From RGIG2161 sp964525525 (GTDB taxonomy: Bacteria > Bacillota > Clostridia > Oscillospirales > CAG-272), in NCBI GenBank assembly GCA_964525525.1, contig CAZGHD010000124.1, positions 1-6,387 on the forward strand: 6,387 nucleotides of DNA, given 5' to 3'. The position numbers were made by a program, and so were the translations under genes. The notes under the pieces were generated by a model. It did no database searches and was not told the DNA's origin. It worked only from the letters and a program-made list of their open reading frames with translations. Shown in pieces: positions 1 through 5,310 of this stretch (position 1 is its first letter; each line of letters opens with the position of its first letter).

Positions 1-47
1 CCAGCCAGATGGTTCGCACCATCAAGTACTTCGCTGAGCTCAACTAA
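1..47 (+). CDS. gap: Glyceraldehyde-3-phosphate dehydrogenase, C-terminal end only (partial)
   Basis: Only the last 14 codons are inside the window, read from base 3 and ending in TAA at 45-47. They encode SQMVRTIKYFAELN. This closely resembles the end of type I GAPDH, where the final helix carries a conserved (V/M)VRT..Y(F/L)A segment after the NE.(W/G)YS motif. The enzyme converts glyceraldehyde-3-phosphate, NAD+ and phosphate to 1,3-bisphosphoglycerate in cytoplasmic glycolysis. The gene is followed 31 bases later by a strong intrinsic terminator, as expected for the end of a highly expressed unit. The identification rests on a very short tail, so it is likely rather than certain; the upstream sequence would settle it. 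Confidence 0.72.
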   Translation, partial: SQMVRTIKYFAELN

Positions 48-78
48 TTCAGCCACAGCATATAAGGTTAATACTCAC

Positions 79-106
79 GCGGGAAGCCAATGGCTTCCCG
101 CTTTTT
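79..106 (+). terminator. Intrinsic terminator after gap
   Basis: A perfect 10-bp GC-rich stem, GCGGGAAGCC (79-88) and GGCTTCCCGC (92-101), encloses a 3-base AAT loop and is followed by five T residues (102-106). It lies 31 bases after the gap stop codon and just before the promoter of the next gene, so it separates the two transcripts. The inner nine base pairs of the stem are identical to those of the terminator at 1864-1897. Confidence 0.93.
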
Positions 107-118
107 CATTTTCCAAAC

Positions 119-147
119 TTGACAGCGGCGGTAATTTGTGGTAACAT
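119..147 (+). promoter_or_regulatory. Sigma-A-type promoter of the dockerin gene
   Basis: A perfect -35 box TTGACA (119-124), a 17-base spacer and a -10 box TAACAT (142-147, 4 of 6 matches) are preceded by an extended -10 TG at 139-140 in TGn register. Transcription would start near base 154. A start there leaves no room for a ribosome-binding site in front of the in-frame GTG at 157, which supports the ATG at 187 as the real start of the gene. Confidence 0.75.
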
Positions 148-186
148 ATAAACTGTGTGATAAAACGCAGAAAAGGAAGTGTTCTT

Positions 187-1860
187 ATGAAGAAAATTGT
201 GTTTTTTATATTGGCGGCAGTTATTATCGTGTCGACCGTTACGCTTACTTTGTCAGCGCAGAGCTCCTCGGAGGAAAAGGCTTACATAGCAACGCAGCTT
301 TATGAGAATTTCCTTAAAGCTCCTGTTGAACTGTTTTGCTGGACTGATGCCGGAATTATGCGTTCTACGTGGATGGGGTCGGAGGCAGAGCTTGATTACG
401 TAAGGGATCTTACGGTAGAGCTTACGAAAAACTGCGAAACTATCGACGATAAAATTTATACCGTTGCAAAATATATTGCTCAAAACGTTTGTTACGACTA
501 CGACTATTATAGAGGTCTAACTACTAATGTTCCGCCGTATGATCCTTGTTCTGTTCTTCAAAAGGGATACGCGGTGTGTAGCGGATATGCGAAGACCTAC
601 GAGGCGATGCTTCAGTCTATCGGGATTCCGTGCGTTTACGTTTCTGCCCCGAATCACGCATGGAATCTTGTCTATAACGGAGAACGCTGGATGCTTATTG
701 ATACTACGTGGATGTCGGCAAGTTCGAAAAACAATGGTGAGCTTTGCAAAGCTGAGCTTGTTAATATGAAGTGGTATGACTTTACCTTTGAGGATGCTTT
801 AAAGGAAAATAAGCACGTTATTGACGGTTTGCCGTTGTATATGGTGGACGGTGAGCTTACGGATTATCCGGATTACAGTGAGCTTCCGTATATATACTGG
901 CCTGACGGAGTTGAGGTAGTAACCGGTGAGCTGTTTTCCGATATGGATTATATAGAAAAGTTGGAGCTTCCCAAAACCTTGAGAGTTATAGGCGAACGCG
1001 TGTTTTCGGGATTTTCAAACATAACCGAGGTTGAAATCCCAGAGGGAGTAACGACGATAGGCGATTATGCATTTCGTTGGTGCAGCAACTTGGCTGACGT
1101 GAAATTGCCCGATTCATTGGAAACAATAGGTGATGAAGCATTCCGTATGTGCTATGCTTTGAAGAATATGGATATACCCGACGGGGTAACGTCGATAGGC
1201 GAATATGCGTTTTACGATTGTACGGCCCTGGATAGTATAGATCTGCCGAAAAGTTTGACAAGCTTGAAGAATCATGCATTTTACGGTTGCCGTAGTTTAA
1301 AGAGTATAGAGATCCCCGGCGGAATAAAAACAATAGAATACGATCTGTTTGATGGCTGTTCCGGACTTACAGACGTAAAGATAGGCGAAGGAATAACAAG
1401 GATAGAAGATATGGCGTTTTTGGGGTGCACGTCGCTCACTGAGATAACGATGCCGAAAAGCTTTACGAGTATGAGCAGAGACGTATTTAAACGATGTGGA
1501 AACCTTACCAGCATTATTTTCAAAGGCGATGCACCAACTTTTTGGGCTTATAACGCTGTGCCCACGTATATTACTCTTTATTATTACGAAGGGACGGCAG
1601 GATGGACGAGTCCAACGTGGACTGCGCCCTGTATGTACACTTACATTTACAATACCGTGGCGCTTAAACCTGAGATCGTGCAAGTTTTGGGTGACCTTGA
1701 CGAAAACGGAGTGGTGGACGTAGACGACGTGCTCGCTTGCCTTGATCTTGCGTTCGTAACTCCTACTGAAGAACAGCTCAAACTTGCTGATCTTGACTCA
1801 AACGGCGTAGTTGACGTTGACGACGTACTGATCTGCCTTGATCTTTGTTTTGCTTCATAA
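187..1860 (+). CDS. Secreted transglutaminase-like / leucine-rich repeat / dockerin protein
   Basis: A 557-residue exported protein. The ATG at 187 is preceded by AAGGAAG (173-179) at 7 bases; the in-frame GTG at 157 has no such site. Residues 1-24 are a signal peptide (two Lys, a long hydrophobic core, cleavage likely after LSA). Residues of about 60-185 form a transglutaminase-like papain-fold domain, with Cys131 in AVCSGYAKTYEAML, His157 in PNHAWN and Asp172 in LIDTTW as the apparent catalytic triad. Residues 239-445 are nine 23-residue BspA-type (LRR_5) repeats, then a linker with a GW.SPTW segment. Residues 502-554 are a type I dockerin with two calcium-binding loops. By family, dockerins dock to cohesins on scaffolds; the transglutaminase-like domain may crosslink, cleave or merely bind protein. 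It is monocistronic, with its own promoter and terminator. The domains are clear, but the substrate and partner are unknown. Confidence 0.93.
   Translation: MKKIVFFILAAVIIVSTVTLTLSAQSSSEEKAYIATQLYENFLKAPVELFCWTDAGIMRSTWMGSEAELDYVRDLTVELTKNCETIDDKIYTVAKYIAQNVCYDYDYYRGLTTNVPPYDPCSVLQKGYAVCSGYAKTYEAMLQSIGIPCVYVSAPNHAWNLVYNGERWMLIDTTWMSASSKNNGELCKAELVNMKWYDFTFEDALKENKHVIDGLPLYMVDGELTDYPDYSELPYIYWPDGVEVVTGELFSDMDYIEKLELPKTLRVIGERVFSGFSNITEVEIPEGVTTIGDYAFRWCSNLADVKLPDSLETIGDEAFRMCYALKNMDIPDGVTSIGEYAFYDCTALDSIDLPKSLTSLKNHAFYGCRSLKSIEIPGGIKTIEYDLFDGCSGLTDVKIGEGITRIEDMAFLGCTSLTEITMPKSFTSMSRDVFKRCGNLTSIIFKGDAPTFWAYNAVPTYITLYYYEGTAGWTSPTWTAPCMYTYIYNTVALKPEIVQVLGDLDENGVVDVDDVLACLDLAFVTPTEEQLKLADLDSNGVVDVDDVLICLDLCFAS
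901..1521 (+). repeat. Nine tandem 69-bp coding repeats (BspA-type LRRs)
   Basis: This stretch encodes nine contiguous 23-residue repeats with no insertion or deletion between them. The pattern is P-x-x-(V/L/I)-x-x-I-G-x-x-A-F-x-x-C-x-x-L-x-x-(V/I)-x-(L/I). The first repeat is degenerate (PDGVEVVTGELFSDMDYIEKLEL split as PDGVEVVTGE and LFSDMDYIEKLEL), and the second has Phe in place of Cys. Repeats 3 to 9 all keep the Cys. Such repeats form a curved solenoid used for protein or surface binding. At the DNA level the units have diverged well apart, so this is an old array rather than a recent expansion. Confidence 0.9.
1690..1845 (+). other. Type I dockerin module (coding segment)
   Basis: Two F-hand calcium-binding loops are visible: GDLDENGVVDVDDVLACLDL and ADLDSNGVVDVDDVLICLDL. 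Each has the expected ligands at loop positions 1, 3, 5, 9 and 12 (D, D, N, D, D). The two halves are nearly identical, including Val-Asp at loop positions 10-11, which in classical type I dockerins contribute to cohesin recognition. It is the last domain before the stop codon, the usual place for a dockerin. Confidence 0.92.
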
Positions 1861-1863
1861 CTT

Positions 1864-1897
1864 AAAAAACGGGAAGCCGTCGGCTTCCCGTTTTTTT
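1864..1897. terminator. Bidirectional terminator between the dockerin gene and sigG
   Basis: The stem CGGGAAGCC (1870-1878) and GGCTTCCCG (1882-1890) has a 3-base GTC loop. It is flanked by six A residues (1864-1869) on the left and seven T residues (1891-1897) on the right, so it works as an intrinsic terminator read from either side. It lies between two convergent genes. On the minus strand the sigG stop codon (1898-1896) is part of the A-rich shoulder of the hairpin. The stem is the same as in the terminator at 79-106. Confidence 0.94.
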
Positions 1898-2669
1898 ACA
1901 TCTGTTTTCTTATATGCTCAAGCGCGCCTTTTTCGAGCCTTGAAACTTGGGCTTGGGAGATGCCTATCTCCTCGGCGATCTCCATTTGGGTTTTGCCTTT
2001 ATAAAAGCGCATATCAATGATCTCGCGTTCTCTGGCGTTTAGCTTTTTCATCGCTTCGCGCAGAGCGATGTCCTCCAACCACGCCTCGTCGTTTGAAGAA
2101 TCGTCACTTATCTGATCCATAACGTATATAGAGTCCCCGCTGTCGCTGTATATCGGCTCGAACAGCGAGATCGGATCAACGATCGCCTCAAGCGCGGTTG
2201 CGACGTCGCTTTTCTTTTCGCCCAAAAATTCCGCTATCTTTTCAATGCTCGGTTCTTCCGAGTTGTCTGCCGACAATGCTTCTTTTGCGCTGAGCGCGCG
2301 GTAAGCGAGGTCGCGCATAGAACGGCTCACCCTTATTGCATTATTGTCGCGCAGATAACGCCGTACCTCTCCGATTATCATCGGAACCGCGTAGGTACTG
2401 AATTGAACGTCAAGCTCGGTGTTGAAATTGTCCACCGCCTTGATAAGTCCGATGCATCCCACCTGAAATAGGTCATCAAGATTTTCGTGACGGTTAGTGA
2501 AACGTTGGATTATGCTCAAAACAAGTCTTAGATTTCCGTCTATCAACTTTTGGCGCGCCTCGGAATCTCCTGCTTTCGCGCGCTTGAGCAGCTCGTCCTT
2601 TTCCGCACCGCTGAGAGTTTTCAGCTTTGCGGTGTTTACTCCGCAGATCTCTACCTTGTTATAGTACAT
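1896..2669 (-). CDS. sigG: RNA polymerase sporulation-specific sigma factor SigG
   Basis: A 257-residue sigma-70 family factor, normal length for SigG. The N-terminus NKVEICGVNTAKL is the signature of sigma-G. Region 2 covers about residues 46-112 (NLRLVLSIIQRF, DDLFQVGCIGLIKAVDNF, FSTYAVPMIIGEVRRYLRDN), region 3 about 113-190, and region 4 about 205-254, with the recognition helix in ISQAQVSRLEKGAL. Sigma-G directs late transcription in the forespore after engulfment, including spore DNA protection and germination genes. The ATG at 2669-2667 is preceded on the minus strand by AGAGAGGCAGGA. The gene stands alone: the neighbour upstream is divergent, and no spoIIGA or sigE is adjacent, unlike the arrangement in Bacillus and many clostridia. 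SigF is the main alternative, but the N-terminal motif argues against it. Confidence 0.96.
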   Translation of the reverse strand: MYYNKVEICGVNTAKLKTLSGAEKDELLKRAKAGDSEARQKLIDGNLRLVLSIIQRFTNRHENLDDLFQVGCIGLIKAVDNFNTELDVQFSTYAVPMIIGEVRRYLRDNNAIRVSRSMRDLAYRALSAKEALSADNSEEPSIEKIAEFLGEKKSDVATALEAIVDPISLFEPIYSDSGDSIYVMDQISDDSSNDEAWLEDIALREAMKKLNAREREIIDMRFYKGKTQMEIAEEIGISQAQVSRLEKGALEHIRKQM

Positions 2670-2700
2670 GCTTTTCCTGCCTCTCTCGTTTAGTTAAGTT

Positions 2701-2731
2701 AAGTATTGCCGTGTGTTGAGGCGGATTATAC
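2701..2731 (-). promoter_or_regulatory. Candidate forespore (SigF/SigG-type) promoter of sigG
   Basis: Read on the minus strand, GTATA (2731-2727) fits the SigF/SigG -35 consensus. After a 16-base spacer, GGCAATACTT (2710-2701) fits the SigF -10 pattern GGnnAnAnTR except at its last base, and contains AATACTT, close to the SigG CATAnTA box. The predicted start near 2694 leaves a leader of about 25 bases containing the ribosome-binding site. In Bacillus subtilis sigG is transcribed by SigF and then by SigG itself, so this fits. A competing reading is a sigma-A -10 TATAAT (2730-2725), but no matching -35 box lies upstream of it. Confidence 0.5.
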
Positions 2732-2764
2732 AGTAATATTTTTCCTTTTCGAGTCTGTGCTGTG

Positions 2765-2793
2765 TTGACAAAATACGCCGCGGAGTATATAAT
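2765..2793 (+). promoter_or_regulatory. Consensus sigma-A promoter of the ROK regulator / oxidoreductase operon
   Basis: TTGACA (2765-2770) and TATAAT (2788-2793) match the sigma-A consensus at all 12 positions, with the optimal 17-base spacer. Transcription would start near 2800, immediately before the ribosome-binding site AGAGGTGAGG (2801-2810), so the leader is only about 14 bases. A promoter this strong on a regulator gene suggests that it is normally held down by a repressor. Confidence 0.9.
2773..2788. promoter_or_regulatory. Candidate operator: palindrome in the promoter spacer
   Basis: ATACGCCGCGGAGTAT is a dyad centred between 2780 and 2781, with 14 of 16 bases symmetric; only the G2777/A2784 pair breaks it. 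It fills most of the gap between the -35 and -10 boxes and touches the first base of the -10. A dimeric regulator bound here would block RNA polymerase. The adjacent ROK-like winged-helix protein is the obvious candidate, but nothing in the sequence proves which protein binds. Confidence 0.5.
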
Positions 2794-2813
2794 TAAACCG
2801 AGAGGTGAGGTAT

Positions 2814-3809
2814 ATGCGTGATAATTTCAAAAGTATTGTGAAATCTACTGCGAGGGTCATCAGAAAGAACGGTAGGATGACCAGACGGGAGATTGCAGAT
2901 ATTCTTCCGGTCAGCATTATGACGGTCGGAAAAGCAGTGGATTTTCTTTGCGAGCTCGGCATAGTATCCGAGACGGTTCCGCACACCCCGGGAACGGGAA
3001 GAAAGGCGGGACTTCTTTCGCTGTCCGAAAGATACTGCGTGGTTATAGACGTGTCACGGCGTAATTTCACTCTCGATATATTTGACGTCTGTGGGAAAAA
3101 GATTTCCGCGCTTACCCACCGTTACAGCGACACAGCGCTGTTTGAAGAAAATCTGTACATATTTTTTGACCGTGTGAAGGCGTTTTGCACCGAGAAGTTG
3201 CGTGATGTGGTTTTGATAGGGGGCGGAATGATCGTTCCCGGACGGTATGATCCCATCGCCGACAAAGTCGAGATGGCGGGAAGTATGGATTTTGTGGGCG
3301 TTAATCCGTCGGCTTTGTTGTCGGGCGCATTTTCGGACGTGCCTACTCTCGTCACAGATGCTATCTCGATGGGCGCGGCGTGGGCAGCTGAATGTTTTCC
3401 GCAGTATGAAAACGCGATATATCTCAAGGCTGACGAACCTCTCGGTGCGACAATAGTTACCGGCGGCAGACCGTGGAGAGGCGCTGTCTGTGGTATAGGA
3501 TTTCCGAGCGGCGCGGACAGCGATAAGCTCTACGCGTATATGACTTATATAGAAAAGGCGCGTTTTATAGCCCGCGCGATAGCGGGATATATGACCGTGT
3601 TTTGCCCTGACGCTGTGATTATTGAGCGTTCGGACGGCAGTGCCGATGACGGAATGGCAGAGACCGTCGCCTCACTTTTGACAACCGAATTTTCTGTCAA
3701 GGCTGACCTCTGTCCGCGCGTTATGTGCTTTTCTTCGGAGGACGGCGGGAAGAAGAACGGAGTTTTGTCGAGAATATTTGAAAATTTTCTTGATGAGACC
3801 GTAAAATGA
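2814..3809 (+). CDS. ROK-family-like winged-helix transcriptional regulator (degenerate sugar-kinase domain)
   Basis: A 331-residue cytoplasmic protein. The ATG at 2814 is preceded by GAGGTGA (2802-2808) at 5 bases; the in-frame GTG at 2805 lies inside that site. Residues of about 3-55 form a MarR/ROK-type winged helix-turn-helix (MTRREIADILPVSIMTVGKA, then the wing PGTGRKAG). From about residue 72 a ROK actin-like fold follows: VVIDVSRRNFTLDIFD in place of the phosphate-binding D.GGT motif, GGGMIVPG at 136-143, a TDAISMGAAWAAE motif at 181-193, and LGATIVTGGRPWRG at 210-223. The classical ROK zinc motif (CxCGxxGCxE) is absent and the kinase motif is eroded, so sugar phosphorylation is unlikely. 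By family it would be a ligand-sensing repressor or activator. Likely targets are its own promoter and the downstream oxidoreductase, 24 bases away. Confidence 0.8.
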   Translation: MRDNFKSIVKSTARVIRKNGRMTRREIADILPVSIMTVGKAVDFLCELGIVSETVPHTPGTGRKAGLLSLSERYCVVIDVSRRNFTLDIFDVCGKKISALTHRYSDTALFEENLYIFFDRVKAFCTEKLRDVVLIGGGMIVPGRYDPIADKVEMAGSMDFVGVNPSALLSGAFSDVPTLVTDAISMGAAWAAECFPQYENAIYLKADEPLGATIVTGGRPWRGAVCGIGFPSGADSDKLYAYMTYIEKARFIARAIAGYMTVFCPDAVIIERSDGSADDGMAETVASLLTTEFSVKADLCPRVMCFSSEDGGKKNGVLSRIFENFLDETVK

Positions 3810-3833
3810 TTTTGTTTATATTAGGTGGTATTT

Positions 3834-5258
3834 ATGTACGGTAATTTGAACGTTATAAAGGAATGTGACGTGCTTGTCGTTGGCGGAGGTCCGGCGGGGT
3901 GCGCTGCCGCAATACAGTCTGCACGGGAAGGAGTAAACACCCTTCTTATAGAACAAACCGGAATGCTTGGCGGTGCGACGGTTAATCAGGACGTTGTGGT
4001 CGTGCTTTCGCAAAACGCGGCAGACTTTGAGGGTATATGGCAGGAATATATGGCGGAGCTTTTGGCTCTTGACGGTGCAAGAAGAGAGGATTTTACCTAT
4101 GGTCCGATGATCGTGCGCGGAATAGTAGACCCCTGCATCGTGAGACTTGTTTGGGACAGGCTTATAGACAGAGCCGGGGTGGATCTCATACTCCACTGTC
4201 ATTTCGTTGACGTTATAAAAAACGGAGCTAATATAGACGGAGTCGTCGTAAACACGAGACAGGGAATGGGTATCATCAAGGCGAAAAACGTTATTGACTG
4301 TACCGGCGACGCTATCGTATGCAACACGGCAGGCGCGAAGTGGGAACAGGGAAAAGACGACAGCAAATATGCGATGAGCCTTACTAAGGTTATGCGCCTC
4401 GGAGGTATAGAATCAAACGAGGGCGTGGCTGACGAAGCGGAAAAAGAAGAATTAAGACGCATACTTAAAGAAGAATGTGAAAAGGGAACGTATACCTCGG
4501 CATTGCTTACTACCGGCAGGGTTTTGCAATACGTGAACCGAAATCTGATCTGGTATTCAAAGAAGCGGAAGGAGCTTATGCTGGTAACAAGCCGCATACT
4601 GAATTGCGATCCCAATTCGTTTGAGGATATTACCAGAGCGGAAAGAGAAGGACTGACCAGTCTTTACGAGGTGTATGATTTTTATAAGAAATACGTGCCG
4701 AATTGCAGCAACTGCTTTATAGCTCATATCTCAAATCAAGTTGGCGTGCGTTCGTCAAGGCGGGTGGTAGGTCGCGACCGTGTATCTCAGGATGATGCGA
4801 TAGCACTCAGAAAGCGCGAGGACGGAATAGCTAAGTCCTCGTGGCAGTTAGACGTCTGGCCGAGTGACAGCTACACGGCACCCGCAGGTAATGCAGGAGG
4901 AATAAAGGACGAGGAAACTTTTGAGACGTTTAAGAAAAAGATAAAGCGCGGAGATTATTTTGAGGTACCGTACGGCGCACTACTGGTTGACGGATTTGAA
5001 AATCTGCTTATGGCAGGAAGGATAATTTCTGCAGATCATCTGGCACAGGCGTCGCTTCGTATACAGCAGACCTGTATGAGCACGGGACAGGCGGCGGGAT
5101 ACGCGGCGGCAAAGAGCGTAAAGGACGGGGTGGCGCCGTGGCAGCTTGACGGCGTGAGCATCTCGCAAAAGCTTAAAGATATACGCAAGGCAACGCCGCC
5201 CGCGTGGGAAGGTCTCACCGTCCAATATTTTCTGAAGCAGAATGAGGAAAAACTTTAA
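3834..5258 (+). CDS. FAD-dependent oxidoreductase (PF12831-type)
   Basis: A 474-residue cytoplasmic flavoprotein with no signal peptide or membrane segment. The ATG at 3834 follows AGGTGG (3823-3828) at 5 bases; the in-frame GTG at 3825 lies within that site. Near the N-terminus, CDVLVVGGGPAGCAAA gives the Rossmann GxGxxG for FAD, with the ribose-binding acid at Glu40 (LLIEQ). VIDCTGDAIVCNTAGA (residues 153-168) is the second FAD contact. RSSRRVVGRDRV (306-317) and the C-terminal block VPYGALLVDGFENLLMAGR, then RIQQTCMSTGQAAGYAAA, are typical of the PF12831 family. Members are often found in carbohydrate or organic-acid catabolic loci, but few have a known substrate. It is the second gene of an operon with the ROK-like regulator, 24 bases apart, so its expression probably responds to that regulator's ligand. 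No terminator is evident after it. Confidence 0.88.
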   Translation: MYGNLNVIKECDVLVVGGGPAGCAAAIQSAREGVNTLLIEQTGMLGGATVNQDVVVVLSQNAADFEGIWQEYMAELLALDGARREDFTYGPMIVRGIVDPCIVRLVWDRLIDRAGVDLILHCHFVDVIKNGANIDGVVVNTRQGMGIIKAKNVIDCTGDAIVCNTAGAKWEQGKDDSKYAMSLTKVMRLGGIESNEGVADEAEKEELRRILKEECEKGTYTSALLTTGRVLQYVNRNLIWYSKKRKELMLVTSRILNCDPNSFEDITRAEREGLTSLYEVYDFYKKYVPNCSNCFIAHISNQVGVRSSRRVVGRDRVSQDDAIALRKREDGIAKSSWQLDVWPSDSYTAPAGNAGGIKDEETFETFKKKIKRGDYFEVPYGALLVDGFENLLMAGRIISADHLAQASLRIQQTCMSTGQAAGYAAAKSVKDGVAPWQLDGVSISQKLKDIRKATPPAWEGLTVQYFLKQNEEKL

Positions 5259-5275
5259 AATAATCAATTTTACAC

Positions 5276-5304
5276 TTGACAAATCAATGCAAATGGTGTA
5301 TAAT
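5276..5304 (+). promoter_or_regulatory. Consensus sigma-A promoter of infC-rpmI-rplT
   Basis: TTGACA (5276-5281), a 17-base spacer and TATAAT (5299-5304) match the sigma-A consensus at every position. The predicted start is near 5311. It begins only 17 bases after the stop codon of the oxidoreductase gene. This strength fits a ribosome-synthesis operon whose output is then limited by attenuation in the leader. Confidence 0.93.
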
Positions 5305-5310
5305 ACTTGA

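Noticed and set aside
157..186. GTG at 157 as the start of the dockerin protein gene
   Set aside because: It lies about 3 bases after the predicted transcription start, has no ribosome-binding site, and would put ten residues in front of a normal signal peptide.
901..1521. The LRR array as a DNA tandem repeat or CRISPR-like array
   Set aside because: The 69-bp periodicity is from protein repeats; the DNA copies differ throughout and there are no constant repeats with unique spacers.
1297..1683. Antisense open reading frames over the LRR/dockerin gene, and similar shadows over the other genes
   Set aside because: They overlap well-supported genes in other frames, lack ribosome-binding sites and encode nothing recognisable.
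2725..2730. TATAAT on the minus strand as a sigma-A promoter for sigG
   Set aside because: No -35 match is found 16-18 bases upstream on that strand (CTCGAA occupies the place), so the forespore-type site was preferred, though not excluded.
5256..5272. TAAAAT-N5-ATTTTA inverted repeat after the oxidoreductase gene
   Set aside because: The stem is six A-T pairs only, with no T tract; too weak to call a terminator.
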